Counted from the stretch's first letter, positions 17,454 through 26,712 are shown. The stretch: DNA of 30,071 nucleotides from Candidatus Omnitrophota bacterium (GCA_003485765.1 DNHS01000060.1:1-30071); one strand, 5' to 3'. Translations and numbers: made by a program. The notes: generated by a model from the sequence alone, not told the origin.

Positions 17454-18313
17454 TGGAAAAAGCGATAAAAAAAGCTGATGTGTTGATTGAAGCACTGCCG
17501 TATATAAAATCTTACAGCGGCAAGATATTTGTCATTAAATATGGCGGAAGCGCTCTAATAAACCCTGAGATTAAAAAAGGCGTATTACAGGATATTGTTT
17601 TTATGAGTTATGTAGGCATAAGGCCTATACTAGTCCATGGCGGAGGGCCATTTATAAACGAAGAATTTAGAAAGCTTGGCAAAAAGGTTAAATTTACTGA
17701 AGGACTAAGGGTTACTACCAAGGATGATATAACTGTAGTTGATAGGGTTTTGAGCCAGGTAAACGAAGGCATAGTTAATGACATTAAGAAATTAGGCGGC
17801 AGGGCACTCGGCATGAATACCACTAAAAAGAATATTATAAAGGCAAGGCCTCATAAAGAATCTAAAATATTGGGATTTGTGGGAGAAATAGATGCTGTAA
17901 ACGTAGATACAATAAGGAATGCTGTAAGGCCCAGGACTATACCTGTTATATCTCCTGTAAGCATAGGAGAAGACAACGAGCTTTATAATATAAATGCGGA
18001 TGACGCAAGTTCAGAGATTGCAATAGCTTTGAAAGCAGTAAAACTTGTTTTATTGACTGATGTAAAAGGCATAATGAGGCATAAGGGAGACGAGAGCTCT
18101 CTTATCTCGACTCTTGCAATGAAAGACGCAGATACGCTTATAGCTAGGAAGGTTATTCAGAGCGGCATGATTCCAAAGGTAAAGGCCTGCATGAATGCTT
18201 TACGCTCAGGCGTATCCAAGACGCATATTATAGACGGAAGAATACCTCATAGCCTGCTTCTGGAGATTTTTACAGACAAGGGTATAGGAACAGAGATACT
18301 AAAAGACAAATAA
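17453..18313 (+). CDS. argB: Acetylglutamate kinase
   Basis: Phosphorylates N-acetylglutamate with ATP, the second step of arginine synthesis. 286 residues. Seen: VIKYGGSAL, HGGGPFINEE, the NINADDASSEIA substrate block, LTDVKGI and SGMIPKV. The N-terminal helix before the first strand (roughly residues 1-20, ending ALPYIKSY) is the kind associated with arginine-inhibited hexameric kinases, so feedback control by arginine is likely (inference). Odd: the usual SGKD loop after GGRALG is replaced by NTTKKN. The ATG overlaps the argJ stop (TAATG). Confidence 0.95.
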   Translation: MEKAIKKADVLIEALPYIKSYSGKIFVIKYGGSALINPEIKKGVLQDIVFMSYVGIRPILVHGGGPFINEEFRKLGKKVKFTEGLRVTTKDDITVVDRVLSQVNEGIVNDIKKLGGRALGMNTTKKNIIKARPHKESKILGFVGEIDAVNVDTIRNAVRPRTIPVISPVSIGEDNELYNINADDASSEIAIALKAVKLVLLTDVKGIMRHKGDESSLISTLAMKDADTLIARKVIQSGMIPKVKACMNALRSGVSKTHIIDGRIPHSLLLEIFTDKGIGTEILKDK

Positions 18314-18314
18314 G

Positions 18315-19493
18315 ATGAACACAAAAGAGATAATAGCGCAATATGATAAATATGTAATGTCTACATACACTAGGATTCCTGATGTAATTGTCAAAGGCAA
18401 GGGGCTTAAGGTGTGGGATTTGGATGGTAGAGAGTATCTGGATTTTTTCCCTGGCTGGGCAGTCAGCGGCTTGGGCCATTGCCATCCAAAAGTAGTGAAC
18501 GCCGTGAAAAATTATATTAAAAAGATAATACACGTGCCGAATAATTATTACAACATGCTTCAGGGTAAGCTGGCGCAAAAAATAATAGAAAATTCCTTCG
18601 AAGGTAAAGTTTTTTTCTGCAATAGCGGCGCAGAGGCAAACGAAGGCGCAATAAAATTAGCGAGATCTTATGGTAATGCTAAAGGCGGAAGATATGAGAT
18701 TATTACAATGGAGAATTCTTTTCATGGAAGGACATTGGCTGCCATAACAGCTACTGCTCAGCCAAAATACCAGAAAGGGTTTGAGCCGTTGCCGCTAGGT
18801 TTTAAGTATGTAGTTTTTAATGACCTAAGCTCAATTGAGAATGCTATTACAGATAAGACAATAGCTATAATGCTGGAGCCTATTCAAGGAGAAGGCGGTA
18901 TAAATGTGGCAGGAGAAGGCTATATAAAAGCGCTCAAGGGCCTTTGCGACAAAAAAGATTTGATCCTGATTTTTGATGAGGTTCAGACAGGCATGGGCAG
19001 GACTGGCAAGATGTTTTGCTTTGAACATTATGGGATAGCGCCTGATGTCATGACCCTTGCTAAATCTCTTGGCGGAGGATTGCCTATAGGAGCAATGATT
19101 GCAAGTAAAAAATTTGCAGATGTGTTAAAACCAGGCATGCACGCGTCTACATTCGGAGGGAGCCCTGTTGTATGCAGTGCGAGTTTGGCTGTTTTTGAAG
19201 CTATTCAGAAAGAAGGCTTGCTTGCAAATACAGTTAAGATGGCTGGATATCTGATAGAGAGGCTTAATGAATTAAAGAAGAAAAAAGCTGTTATAAAAGA
19301 AATAAGAGGCAAAGGCCTTATGATAGGGGTGGAACTTACTATTCCAGGGAAAGATATTGTGGAAAAATGTTTTAAAGAAGGGCTTTTGATTAATTGCACG
19401 CATGATAAGGTATTAAGAATAATGCCTGGAATGATAGTAACAAAGAAAGAGATCGATAGGGCAATAGGAATTTTAGACAAGGTGATGATATGA
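18315..19493 (+). CDS. argD: Acetylornithine aminotransferase
   Basis: PLP enzyme converting N-acetylglutamate semialdehyde and glutamate to N-acetylornithine. 392 residues. Seen: the GAEANEGAIKLAR block (105-117), SFHGRT (135-140), the DEVQTGMGRTG motif (221-231) and the PLP lysine K250 in LAKSLGGG, then TFGGSP. Members of this class III family can also act as succinyl-DAP or ornithine aminotransferases. The arg cluster supports acetylornithine as the main substrate, and the separate dapL removes the need for a role in lysine synthesis. One base separates it from argB, and it overlaps argF by four bases (ATGA). Confidence 0.95.
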   Translation: MNTKEIIAQYDKYVMSTYTRIPDVIVKGKGLKVWDLDGREYLDFFPGWAVSGLGHCHPKVVNAVKNYIKKIIHVPNNYYNMLQGKLAQKIIENSFEGKVFFCNSGAEANEGAIKLARSYGNAKGGRYEIITMENSFHGRTLAAITATAQPKYQKGFEPLPLGFKYVVFNDLSSIENAITDKTIAIMLEPIQGEGGINVAGEGYIKALKGLCDKKDLILIFDEVQTGMGRTGKMFCFEHYGIAPDVMTLAKSLGGGLPIGAMIASKKFADVLKPGMHASTFGGSPVVCSASLAVFEAIQKEGLLANTVKMAGYLIERLNELKKKKAVIKEIRGKGLMIGVELTIPGKDIVEKCFKEGLLINCTHDKVLRIMPGMIVTKKEIDRAIGILDKVMI

Positions 19494-20377
19494 AAAAGGA
19501 TTTATTGACAATCAATGATTTAAGCTCGAGCGAGATAAATGACATATTCAAGCTGGCCAGTGAATTAAAGAGAAATAGGCAGGGTTTTGGCGAGCCTCTC
19601 AAAGGAAAGACATTGGGACTTATATTTGAGAAACCATCTAACAGGACCAGGGTTTCTTTTGAGGTGGGGATAACAGAACTTGGAGGCCACGCAATATATC
19701 TGGGCTCATATGAAATAGACCTTGGGAAGCGCGAATCCCCAAAGGACGTAGCAAAGGTTCTTTCGAGATATTTGAACGGCATTATTGCCAGGACATTTTC
19801 GCATAAGACAGTTGTGGAACTTGCGAAACATTCTTCAATACCTGTAATAAACGGATTGACCGATTATCAGCATCCTTGCCAGGCGCTGAGCGATTTATTT
19901 ACCATAAAGGAAAAAAAGGGTTTGAGCAATATTACAGTGGCATTTATAGGAGATGGCAATAATGTCCTGAATTCACTTTTATGCATCTGCCATAAGATGG
20001 GCTTAAAGATTAACGCCGCGTGCCCTAAGGGGTATGAGCCTTCTAAAGATATATTAAAAGAGGCTAGTTCTGCCGCAATATTTAATTCTCCTAGTGATGC
20101 TGTTAAAGGCGCGGATGTAATTTACACAGATGTGTGGACCAGCATGGGCCAGGAAAAGGAATATAAAAGAAGATTAAAGGCATTCAAAAAATATCAGGTA
20201 AATGCTGAGCTTATGAAGCTTGCGAATAAAGACGCTATAGTCCTGCATTGCCTGCCTGCGCACAGGGGTCAGGAGATTACAGATGAAGTTATGGACGGGC
20301 CAGCATCTATGGTTCTGGACCAGGCAGAGAACAGGATGCATGTGCAGAAGGCGATATTGATAAAATTGTTAAAATAA
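19490..20377 (+). CDS. argF: Ornithine carbamoyltransferase
   Basis: Joins carbamoyl phosphate to ornithine, giving citrulline. 295 residues, somewhat short but complete. The carbamoyl-phosphate motif is SNRTR (50-54), where many family members have STRTR. The HPCQ motif is at 128-131, and HCLPAHRG, with the catalytic cysteine, is near the C-terminus. DVWTSMGQE matches the ornithine-binding SMG loop, which favours ornithine over acetylornithine or aspartate as substrate. It is translationally coupled to argD through ATGA. The carbamoyl-phosphate synthase genes are not in the window. Confidence 0.95.
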   Translation: MKKDLLTINDLSSSEINDIFKLASELKRNRQGFGEPLKGKTLGLIFEKPSNRTRVSFEVGITELGGHAIYLGSYEIDLGKRESPKDVAKVLSRYLNGIIARTFSHKTVVELAKHSSIPVINGLTDYQHPCQALSDLFTIKEKKGLSNITVAFIGDGNNVLNSLLCICHKMGLKINAACPKGYEPSKDILKEASSAAIFNSPSDAVKGADVIYTDVWTSMGQEKEYKRRLKAFKKYQVNAELMKLANKDAIVLHCLPAHRGQEITDEVMDGPASMVLDQAENRMHVQKAILIKLLK

Positions 20378-20396
20378 CGCGGTAAGAGAGGATTGT

Positions 20397-21575
20397 ATGA
20401 ATAAAAAAGTTGTTCTTGCGTATTCAGGAGGATTAGATACATCTGTTGCAGTGGCGTGGCTTGTTGATAAAGGCTATGATGTAATTGCCTATATGGCTGA
20501 TGTGGGCCAGGGCGGAGATTATGATAAGTTAAAGAAAAGGGCAATAACAGCAGGCGCTTCAAAAGTTATAATAGAAGATCTTAAAGAAGAATTCGCAAAG
20601 GATTTTGTGTTTATGTCTTTAAAAGCAGGCGCAGTTTATGAGTCTAAATATCTTCTTGCGACTGCGCTTTCAAGGCCTATTATCGCAAAAGGCCTTGTAG
20701 AAACTGCAAAAAAGGAAAGAGCGGATTCTGTCGCGCATGGCTGCACAGGAAAAGGCAATGATCAAGTGAGGTTTGAGGTTACAGCTATGGTTCTTGCGCC
20801 TGAATTAAAAATAATAGCTCCTCTTAGAGAATGGCACATGTATTCCAGGGAGGAAGAAATAGAATACGCTAAAGAAAATAATATACAAATAGATACTACG
20901 AAAAAAAGCCCTTATAGTCTGGATAAAAATATCTGGGGTATGTCCATAGAATGCGGTATCCTTGAAGATCCGTGGAATGAATCGCCTGAAGACGCCTACC
21001 AGATGACAATTGATCCGAATAAGGCGCCCTCGAAGCCGACATACGTAGAGATTGAATTTGAGAAGGGAGCGCCTATTAAGCTTAACGGAAAGAAATATAA
21101 TCCAGTTGATCTGGTATTGAAATTAAACGAAATAGGCGGCAAGAATGGGATAGGAAGGACAGATTTAGTAGAAAATAGGCTTGTTGGGATAAAATCAAGG
21201 GAGATTTATGAAGCGCCTGGGGCATGGATTTTATATTATGCCCATAAAGACCTTGAGAGCCTGGTGCTTGACAGGGAGCTTCTGCATTTCAAAGAAACAA
21301 TCTCTTTAAAATACGCAGATCTTATTTATTATGGCTTATGGTTCACGCCTTTAAAAAAGGCGCTGGACGCATTTATAAATGAGACGCAGAAACATGTGGC
21401 AGGAAAAGTAAAAGTGAAATTATTAAAAGGCGTTGCCAGCGTTGTCGGCAGGGTTTCGCCGCATTCATTATATAATAAAGAGATGGCAACATACAATAAA
21501 GGCGATAAATTTGACAGGTCCATAGCAGAGGGATTTATAAAGGTATGGGGGATGCCGTATAAAAAGGGAGCTTAA
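20397..21575 (+). CDS. argG: Argininosuccinate synthase
   Basis: ATP-dependent condensation of citrulline and aspartate to argininosuccinate, with release of AMP. 392 residues, typical length. Seen: the PP-loop AYSGGLDTSVA near residue 8, ADVGQGGD, HGCTGKGNDQVRFE (citrulline/aspartate binding), SPYSLDKNIWG and GRVSPHSLYN. AGAGAGG lies upstream in a 19-base gap after argF. The stop is one base before the argH ATG. Confidence 0.97.
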   Translation: MNKKVVLAYSGGLDTSVAVAWLVDKGYDVIAYMADVGQGGDYDKLKKRAITAGASKVIIEDLKEEFAKDFVFMSLKAGAVYESKYLLATALSRPIIAKGLVETAKKERADSVAHGCTGKGNDQVRFEVTAMVLAPELKIIAPLREWHMYSREEEIEYAKENNIQIDTTKKSPYSLDKNIWGMSIECGILEDPWNESPEDAYQMTIDPNKAPSKPTYVEIEFEKGAPIKLNGKKYNPVDLVLKLNEIGGKNGIGRTDLVENRLVGIKSREIYEAPGAWILYYAHKDLESLVLDRELLHFKETISLKYADLIYYGLWFTPLKKALDAFINETQKHVAGKVKVKLLKGVASVVGRVSPHSLYNKEMATYNKGDKFDRSIAEGFIKVWGMPYKKGA

Positions 21576-21576
21576 G

Positions 21577-22935
21577 ATGGGTAAAATGTGGGGCGGAAGA
21601 TTTACCAAGAAAATAAATCCATTAGTTGAGGAATTCACGAAGTCGATTCAGTTTGATAAAAAGCTGGCTGAGTATGACTGTCTTGGAAGCATTGCGCATG
21701 CTAAGATGCTAGGGAAATGTAATATTATACCTAAAAAGGATGCGGCTAATATTGTATCTGGCTTGAGTTCAATTTTAAGTCAAATTAAAAAAGGTTCATT
21801 TAAGATTAATAATTCTGTAGAAGATATTCATACCCTTATACAGAATGCATTGGATAAAAAAATAGGTAAATCTAGCGGCATGCTCCATACTGCAAGAAGC
21901 AGGAATGACCAAGTGTCCTTGGACATGAGAATGTATTGTAAAAAAGAGACAAATTCCATAGTTACTCTGGCAGCCGGCCTAAAGGCATCTATAAAAGAAT
22001 TTTCGAAAAAGAATATTGATGTGATAGTGCCTGGCTTTACGCATCTTCAGAACGCTCAGCCAGTACTATTAAGCCATCAGATGCTGGCTTATTGCCAGAT
22101 GCTGGGAAGGGACATAGACAGGCTTAATGATTGCGGAAAAAGGGTCGATGTTATGCCTCTCGGATCATGCGCTATAAGCGGAACGAGCTTAGCTATAGAC
22201 AGGAATTTTGTCGCTAAAGAGCTTGGTTTTTCAAAGGTGTCTTCGAACAGCATGGATGCTGTGAGCGACAGGGATTTTGTTATAGAAATTATATCAAATC
22301 TGGCAATTTTAGGAATGCATCTTTCCAGGCTTTCAGAGGATCTTATTATATGGAATTCCCAGGGCTTTGGCCTTGTAGATATAGGGGATGAATTTTGCAC
22401 AGGCTCAAGCATGATGCCACAGAAGAAAAATCCTGATGTCTTGGAGCTGGTAAGAGGCAAATGTGGAACGCTTTATGGCAGCCTGGTAGAGATTATGACT
22501 GTGATGAAAGGACTTCCGCTTACATACAACAGGGATATGCAGCTGGATAAAGAGCCTTTGTTTAAATCAATAGAGGTTATTGAAAGTTCTTTAAAGATTT
22601 TAACAGCCTTATTTAAAGGTTTGAAAGTTAATAAAGACAGGGCGAGCGAACTTTTACAGGATGAGGCTATTTACGCAACAGACATAATGGAATATCTTGT
22701 CAAAAAAGGCATTTCATTAAAAGATAGCCATAATATTGTAGGTAAGATTGTATCGTATGGCGTTGAGAGGAAATTAAAATTATCCGAAATCTCGTTAAGG
22801 AATCTCAGATTCTTCAGCTCCAAATTCAATAAAGACGTTTACGAACTTCTGGACGCTAAAAAATCAGTGAACCTGAAAAACTCTTTTGGCGGCACAAGTC
22901 CTAAACAGGTAAGGAAACAATTAAAAAATGCATGA
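21577..22935 (+). CDS. argH: Argininosuccinate lyase
   Basis: Last arginine step: splits argininosuccinate into arginine and fumarate. 452 residues. Seen: MWGGRF at the N-terminus, SVEDIHT (80-86), the HTARSRNDQ block (104-111), GFTHLQNAQP with H156, and the family signature GSSMMPQKKNPD (276-287) carrying the mobile catalytic serine loop. The 3' end overlaps lysA by eight bases, so the arginine block runs into the lysine block with no gap. Confidence 0.97.
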   Translation: MGKMWGGRFTKKINPLVEEFTKSIQFDKKLAEYDCLGSIAHAKMLGKCNIIPKKDAANIVSGLSSILSQIKKGSFKINNSVEDIHTLIQNALDKKIGKSSGMLHTARSRNDQVSLDMRMYCKKETNSIVTLAAGLKASIKEFSKKNIDVIVPGFTHLQNAQPVLLSHQMLAYCQMLGRDIDRLNDCGKRVDVMPLGSCAISGTSLAIDRNFVAKELGFSKVSSNSMDAVSDRDFVIEIISNLAILGMHLSRLSEDLIIWNSQGFGLVDIGDEFCTGSSMMPQKKNPDVLELVRGKCGTLYGSLVEIMTVMKGLPLTYNRDMQLDKEPLFKSIEVIESSLKILTALFKGLKVNKDRASELLQDEAIYATDIMEYLVKKGISLKDSHNIVGKIVSYGVERKLKLSEISLRNLRFFSSKFNKDVYELLDAKKSVNLKNSFGGTSPKQVRKQLKNA

Positions 22936-24178
22936 TTTTAATTACAAACATAATGATCTTTATTGCGAGTCTGTAAGCGTAGAAGAACTTGCCAGAAAAT
23001 ACGGCACGCCGCTTTATGTCTATAGCCGCAATACGCTCATAAGCCATTACAGAAAAATAAAAGAGGCCTTCAGCCCAATTAATCCTCTAATATGTTTTTC
23101 AATGAAGGCTAATTCAAACATGGCTATATGTAAAGTCCTGGTAAAGGAAGGCTCTGGCCTGGATATTGTCTCAGGAGGCGAGCTTTATAAGGCGTTTAAA
23201 ATAGGCGTATCTCCTAGAAAAATTGTATACGCAGGAGTTGGAAAAAGAGATATAGAAATAGAAATAGCTATGAGGCACCATATATTTTTCTTTAATGTTG
23301 AGTCTATTCCTGAATTGGAATTGATAAATAAAGTAGCTGGAAAGCTTGGCATACGGCAGAAAGTAGCAATTCGCATTAATCCTGATATAAAAGCCAGGAC
23401 CCATCAATACATTACAACAGGCCATGGCGAGAATAAATTCGGCGTTGATTTTGAAACAGCAAGAAAAATATTTCTTGGTAAACAGAAATATAAAAACCTG
23501 AATATATCAGGCGTTCATATGCATATTGGTTCGCAGATAGTGGATGCTGAGCCTTTTATCAGGGCCATGGAAAGGATAGTAAATTTTATAAAAGACTTGG
23601 AAACCCATGGCGTAAGCATAAGATGGCTTAATATAGGCGGCGGGCTTGGGATAATATATTCCAATGAAAAGCCGCAGACTGCCAAAGAGTATGCAAAAGC
23701 TATTTTGCCTATCATTAAAAAGACAAAAGCTAATATTATCATGGAACCCGGCAGATTTATTGTAGGTAACGCTGGGATGCTTGTAACAAGAGTTCTGTAT
23801 ATAAAAGAAACCCCTAGCAAAAACTTTGCAATAGTTGATGCTGCTATGAATGACCTTGTAAGGCCTAGCCTCTATGGAGCATATCATGAAATATTGCCTG
23901 TAAAGTCGCATTCTTATTCAAATTCAAAAGAAATCAAGGACTTTGATGTAGTGGGGCCTATATGCGAAAGTGGAGATTTTTTAGGCAAAAACAGAAAATT
24001 TATAGACCTTAAAGAAGGGGATTTATTGAGCGTCATGGGCGCAGGAGCGTATGGCTTTAGCATGTCCAGTAATTATAATTCCAGACCACGAGTTGCAGAG
24101 GTAATGATAGAGGGTTCTAAAGCGAGGCTTATAAGGCGCAGGGAAACATACGAAGACTTGATACGCACAGAAGCCTAA
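22928..24178 (+). CDS. lysA: Diaminopimelate decarboxylase
   Basis: PLP enzyme that decarboxylates meso-diaminopimelate to lysine, the last step of the pathway. 416 residues. Seen: the PLP lysine K60 in FSMKAN, SGGELYKA, HMHIGSQI, the phosphate-binding GGGLGI, EPGR, the subunit-crossing CESGD motif and YGFSMSSNYN near the C-terminus. The CESGD and YGFSMSSNYN motifs favour DAP over ornithine or arginine as substrate. Its TAA stop is also the left edge of a long inverted repeat (24177-24219). Confidence 0.96.
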   Translation: MHDFNYKHNDLYCESVSVEELARKYGTPLYVYSRNTLISHYRKIKEAFSPINPLICFSMKANSNMAICKVLVKEGSGLDIVSGGELYKAFKIGVSPRKIVYAGVGKRDIEIEIAMRHHIFFFNVESIPELELINKVAGKLGIRQKVAIRINPDIKARTHQYITTGHGENKFGVDFETARKIFLGKQKYKNLNISGVHMHIGSQIVDAEPFIRAMERIVNFIKDLETHGVSIRWLNIGGGLGIIYSNEKPQTAKEYAKAILPIIKKTKANIIMEPGRFIVGNAGMLVTRVLYIKETPSKNFAIVDAAMNDLVRPSLYGAYHEILPVKSHSYSNSKEIKDFDVVGPICESGDFLGKNRKFIDLKEGDLLSVMGAGAYGFSMSSNYNSRPRVAEVMIEGSKARLIRRRETYEDLIRTEA

Positions 24179-24219
24179 ACAACTTTACATTTTGACATTG
24201 TTGATTTGTAAAGTTGTTT
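24177..24219. repeat. Stop-codon-anchored inverted repeat, copy 1 (lysA-dapF)
   Basis: AAACAACTTTACA (24177-24189) pairs perfectly with TGTAAAGTTGTTT (24207-24219) around 17 bases. The left arm begins within the lysA TAA and the right arm abuts the dapF ribosome binding site GAGGA (24220-24224). The same 13-base arm pair occurs after dapA. No U-tract follows beyond the arm itself, so an mRNA-processing or stability hairpin or a repeat element is likelier than a terminator. Confidence 0.8.
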
Positions 24220-24233
24220 GAGGATTAAAATAG

Positions 24234-25037
24234 ATGGGAAAATTGAATTTTACTAAGATGGTTGGGGCGGGAAATGATTTTATAGTATTGGATTGTCGCT
24301 CGTCGCTCGTGATTCATGGTTCGTTATCCAAAATAGCGCAGCTTCTTTGCGATAGGAAAACTGGCATAGGAGCTGATGGGATGCTGGTTTTGGAAAAATC
24401 AAAAATAGCGGATTTTAGGATGAGCGTATTTAATGCAGATGGAAGCGTTGCAGAGATGTGCGGTAATGGATTGCGCTGCGCTGTTTTGTTTGCAGGTGTG
24501 AAAAGTAAAGTAAGAGTGGAAACAAAAGCAGGGATATATGAAGGAGAGGTAACTGGTAAGGATAAAGTTAGAGTCAAAATGCAAGAGCCGAAGGATTTGA
24601 AGTTGGACTTTCCGATTAATGTGAATGGCCGCAAAATAAAGATAAATTTTATAAATACAGGCGTGCCTCATACAGTAGTGTTTGTAGATGGGCTGGATAA
24701 GATAGACATTGATAGGATAGGTTCGTCGATGAGGTATCATGATGAATTTAAGCCAAAAGGCACTAATGTAGATTTTGTAGAAATAATGGACGATAATAAT
24801 ATAAAGATGCGGACGTATGAAAGAGGCGTTGAGGGAGAGACTCTTGCTTGTGGAACAGGAGCTGTGGCGTCGGCAATAATAAGCAAGGTGAAGAGTGAAG
24901 GGTTAAGGGTGAAAATAAATGTGCATACGTTAGGCGGGATTTTAAAGGTAGAATTTCAAAAAATAGATAATAAAATTAAAAACGTTTATCTTGAAGGCGA
25001 AACAAAAATGGTATTTCAAGGGGGTATTTATGTTTGA
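24234..25037 (+). CDS. dapF: Diaminopimelate epimerase
   Basis: Cofactor-free two-base enzyme converting LL- to meso-diaminopimelate, needed for lysine and peptidoglycan. 267 residues. Seen: KMVGAGNDF near the N-terminus, the first catalytic cysteine C76 in MCGNGLRC, INTGVPH, the ERGVEGETLACGTGA block with the second cysteine C206, and the C-terminal LGG strand. GAGGA at 24220 serves the ATG. A tandem 7-mer TCGCTCG at 24296-24309 codes for part of a surface loop. Its last eight bases overlap dapA. Confidence 0.96.
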   Translation: MGKLNFTKMVGAGNDFIVLDCRSSLVIHGSLSKIAQLLCDRKTGIGADGMLVLEKSKIADFRMSVFNADGSVAEMCGNGLRCAVLFAGVKSKVRVETKAGIYEGEVTGKDKVRVKMQEPKDLKLDFPINVNGRKIKINFINTGVPHTVVFVDGLDKIDIDRIGSSMRYHDEFKPKGTNVDFVEIMDDNNIKMRTYERGVEGETLACGTGAVASAIISKVKSEGLRVKINVHTLGGILKVEFQKIDNKIKNVYLEGETKMVFQGGIYV

Positions 25038-25902
25038 AGGCGCAATGGTGGCATTGGTAACGCCGTTTAAAAAAGGAAAAGTTGACGAAAAGAAATTAGC
25101 AGAACTAGTAGAGTTTCATATAAAAAACGGGACAAGCGGCATAGTGCCATGCGGCACAACAGGCGAATCTGCTACTCTTTCTTATGAAGAGCATGACCGT
25201 GTTATAGAAGTTGTAATAGAGGCAGCTAATAAAAAAATATCTGTTATTGCGGGGACTGGTTCAAATAGTACTGCCGAAGCAGTGATGCTTACAAAACATG
25301 CAAAACGCTCAGGCGCAGATGCAACGCTGCAGGTTTCCCCATATTACAACAAGCCTACGCAGGAAGGGCTTTACCGGCATTTTAAGACAATTGCGGAAGA
25401 ATCTGATCTTCCGATGATTGTATATAATATTGCTTCAAGGACAGGTGTAAATATTGAGCCTGAAACAATGGCTAGGATAAGTAAAGTAAAAAATATAGTT
25501 GGAGTCAAAGAGTCCAGCGGAAACTTGGAACAAATGGCCATGATACGTTATTTATGCGGGGATAAATTTGACCTTATATCAGGAGACGACGCTTTGACCC
25601 TGCCTTTACTTGCGATAGGCGGAACAGGCGTTATTTCAGTTGTGAATAATATAGCCCCTAAAGATGTGGCAGAAATGGTTTCAAAATTCAAAAAAGGAGA
25701 CATAGGGGGCGCAAGAAAATTGCATTATAAACTCCTGCCTCTAATAAAAGCAGTATTTTTGGAGACAAATCCAATACCTGTTAAGACAGCGATGAGTCTT
25801 ATGGGTATGATAGAGCCGGATTTGAGGCTGCCACTATGTTCAATGGCTGAAGGAAATTTAGAAAAACTCAAAAAAGCCCTTAAAGATTATGGCTTGCTCT
25901 AA
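25030..25902 (+). CDS. dapA: 4-hydroxy-tetrahydrodipicolinate synthase
   Basis: Condenses pyruvate with aspartate semialdehyde, the first committed lysine/DAP step. The start is set at ATG 25030, because AAGGGGG lies five bases upstream and MFEGAMVALVTPF is the usual family start; an upstream in-frame start at 24991 would lie deep inside dapF. 290 residues. Seen: GTTGES (T43-T44), Y106 in SPYYNKP, Y132, R137 and the Schiff-base lysine K160 in GVKESSG, which is the full catalytic set of the family. The stop codon begins the perfect palindrome at 25901. Confidence 0.96.
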   Translation: MFEGAMVALVTPFKKGKVDEKKLAELVEFHIKNGTSGIVPCGTTGESATLSYEEHDRVIEVVIEAANKKISVIAGTGSNSTAEAVMLTKHAKRSGADATLQVSPYYNKPTQEGLYRHFKTIAEESDLPMIVYNIASRTGVNIEPETMARISKVKNIVGVKESSGNLEQMAMIRYLCGDKFDLISGDDALTLPLLAIGGTGVISVVNNIAPKDVAEMVSKFKKGDIGGARKLHYKLLPLIKAVFLETNPIPVKTAMSLMGMIEPDLRLPLCSMAEGNLEKLKKALKDYGLL

Positions 25903-25943
25903 ACAACTTTACACTTTAACATTGTTAAAGTGTAAAGTTGTTT
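25901..25943. repeat. Stop-codon-anchored palindrome, copy 2 (dapA-dapB)
   Basis: A perfect 43-base palindrome: a 20-base-pair stem (arms beginning AAACAACTTTACA and ending TGTAAAGTTGTTT) around the loop ATT. The dapA TAA stop (25900-25902) overlaps its first bases, exactly as in the lysA copy. It is followed after seven bases by the dapB ribosome binding site. Confidence 0.88.
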
Positions 25944-25965
25944 GAATATAAGGAGAGAAGACGGT

Positions 25966-26706
25966 ATGATTAAAATTGTTATAAGCGGGATATCTGGAAA
26001 GATGGGGGAGGGGATTGGGGTACTTGCAAGCCAGGATAAAAATTTTGAAATAGCAGGAGCTATTGAAGTTTTTTCCAGTCCAGCGATAGGGAAAGATATT
26101 GGAGAACTGCTTGCAATCGGGAAGATAAATAAAAAGATAGAGACTGATTTTAATAAAATAGCACCTTTTTGTGATGTTTTGATAGAATTTACAGCTTGTT
26201 CTGCAACACTGGAACATCTTGAAATTGCAGTTAAAAATAAAAAAGCTATAGTAATAGGGACCACAGGTTTTTCCAAAGATGAGGTTGAAAAAATCAAAAA
26301 CGCCTCTAAAAAGATACCTATTATATTTTCCCCGAATATGAGCATAGGCGCAAATCTGATGTTCGAGATTACAGAGGAAATAGCCAAGGCATTAGGGGAA
26401 GATTATGAAGCGGAGATAATAGAAGCCCATCATAATCAGAAAAAGGACGCTCCGAGCGGGACTGCTAAAAGATTAGGAGAAGCTGTCTCTAAGGTAAAAG
26501 GCAAAATGCCTCAAATACATTCTGTGAGGCTGGGCGATATAGTTGGCGACCATACTGTTATATTTGCTGGTATTGGCGAAAGGATAGAGCTTACGCATAG
26601 AGCTCATTCAAGGGATGCATTTGCAAAAGGAGCGCTGGACGCGGCAAAGTTTTTAATTGGCAAACAACCAGGACTTTATACAATGGCAGACGTTATTGGA
26701 AGGTGA
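25966..26706 (+). CDS. dapB: 4-hydroxy-tetrahydrodipicolinate reductase
   Basis: NAD(P)H-dependent reduction of hydroxy-tetrahydrodipicolinate to tetrahydrodipicolinate. The start is ATG 25966 with AGGAGAG at 25951; a TTG start at 25942 would fall inside the palindrome. 246 residues. Seen: the nucleotide-binding ISGISGKMG (6-14), VIGTTGF (97-102), SPNMSIGANL (122-131) and the signature EAHHNQKKDAPSGTA (153-167) with H155/H156 and K160. Six bases separate it from dapL. Confidence 0.96.
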   Translation: MIKIVISGISGKMGEGIGVLASQDKNFEIAGAIEVFSSPAIGKDIGELLAIGKINKKIETDFNKIAPFCDVLIEFTACSATLEHLEIAVKNKKAIVIGTTGFSKDEVEKIKNASKKIPIIFSPNMSIGANLMFEITEEIAKALGEDYEAEIIEAHHNQKKDAPSGTAKRLGEAVSKVKGKMPQIHSVRLGDIVGDHTVIFAGIGERIELTHRAHSRDAFAKGALDAAKFLIGKQPGLYTMADVIGR

Positions 26707-26712
26707 ATAAAG

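Noticed and set aside
24192..24231. TTGACA and TAAAAT between lysA and dapF as an internal promoter
   Set aside because: The spacing is about 28 bases, too far for a sigma-70 promoter, and the -35-like box lies in the hairpin loop.
25901..25943. The dapA-dapB palindrome as a transcription terminator
   Set aside because: The only uridines at its end are part of the stem, and tightly spaced operon genes follow; termination here cannot be excluded but is not supported.
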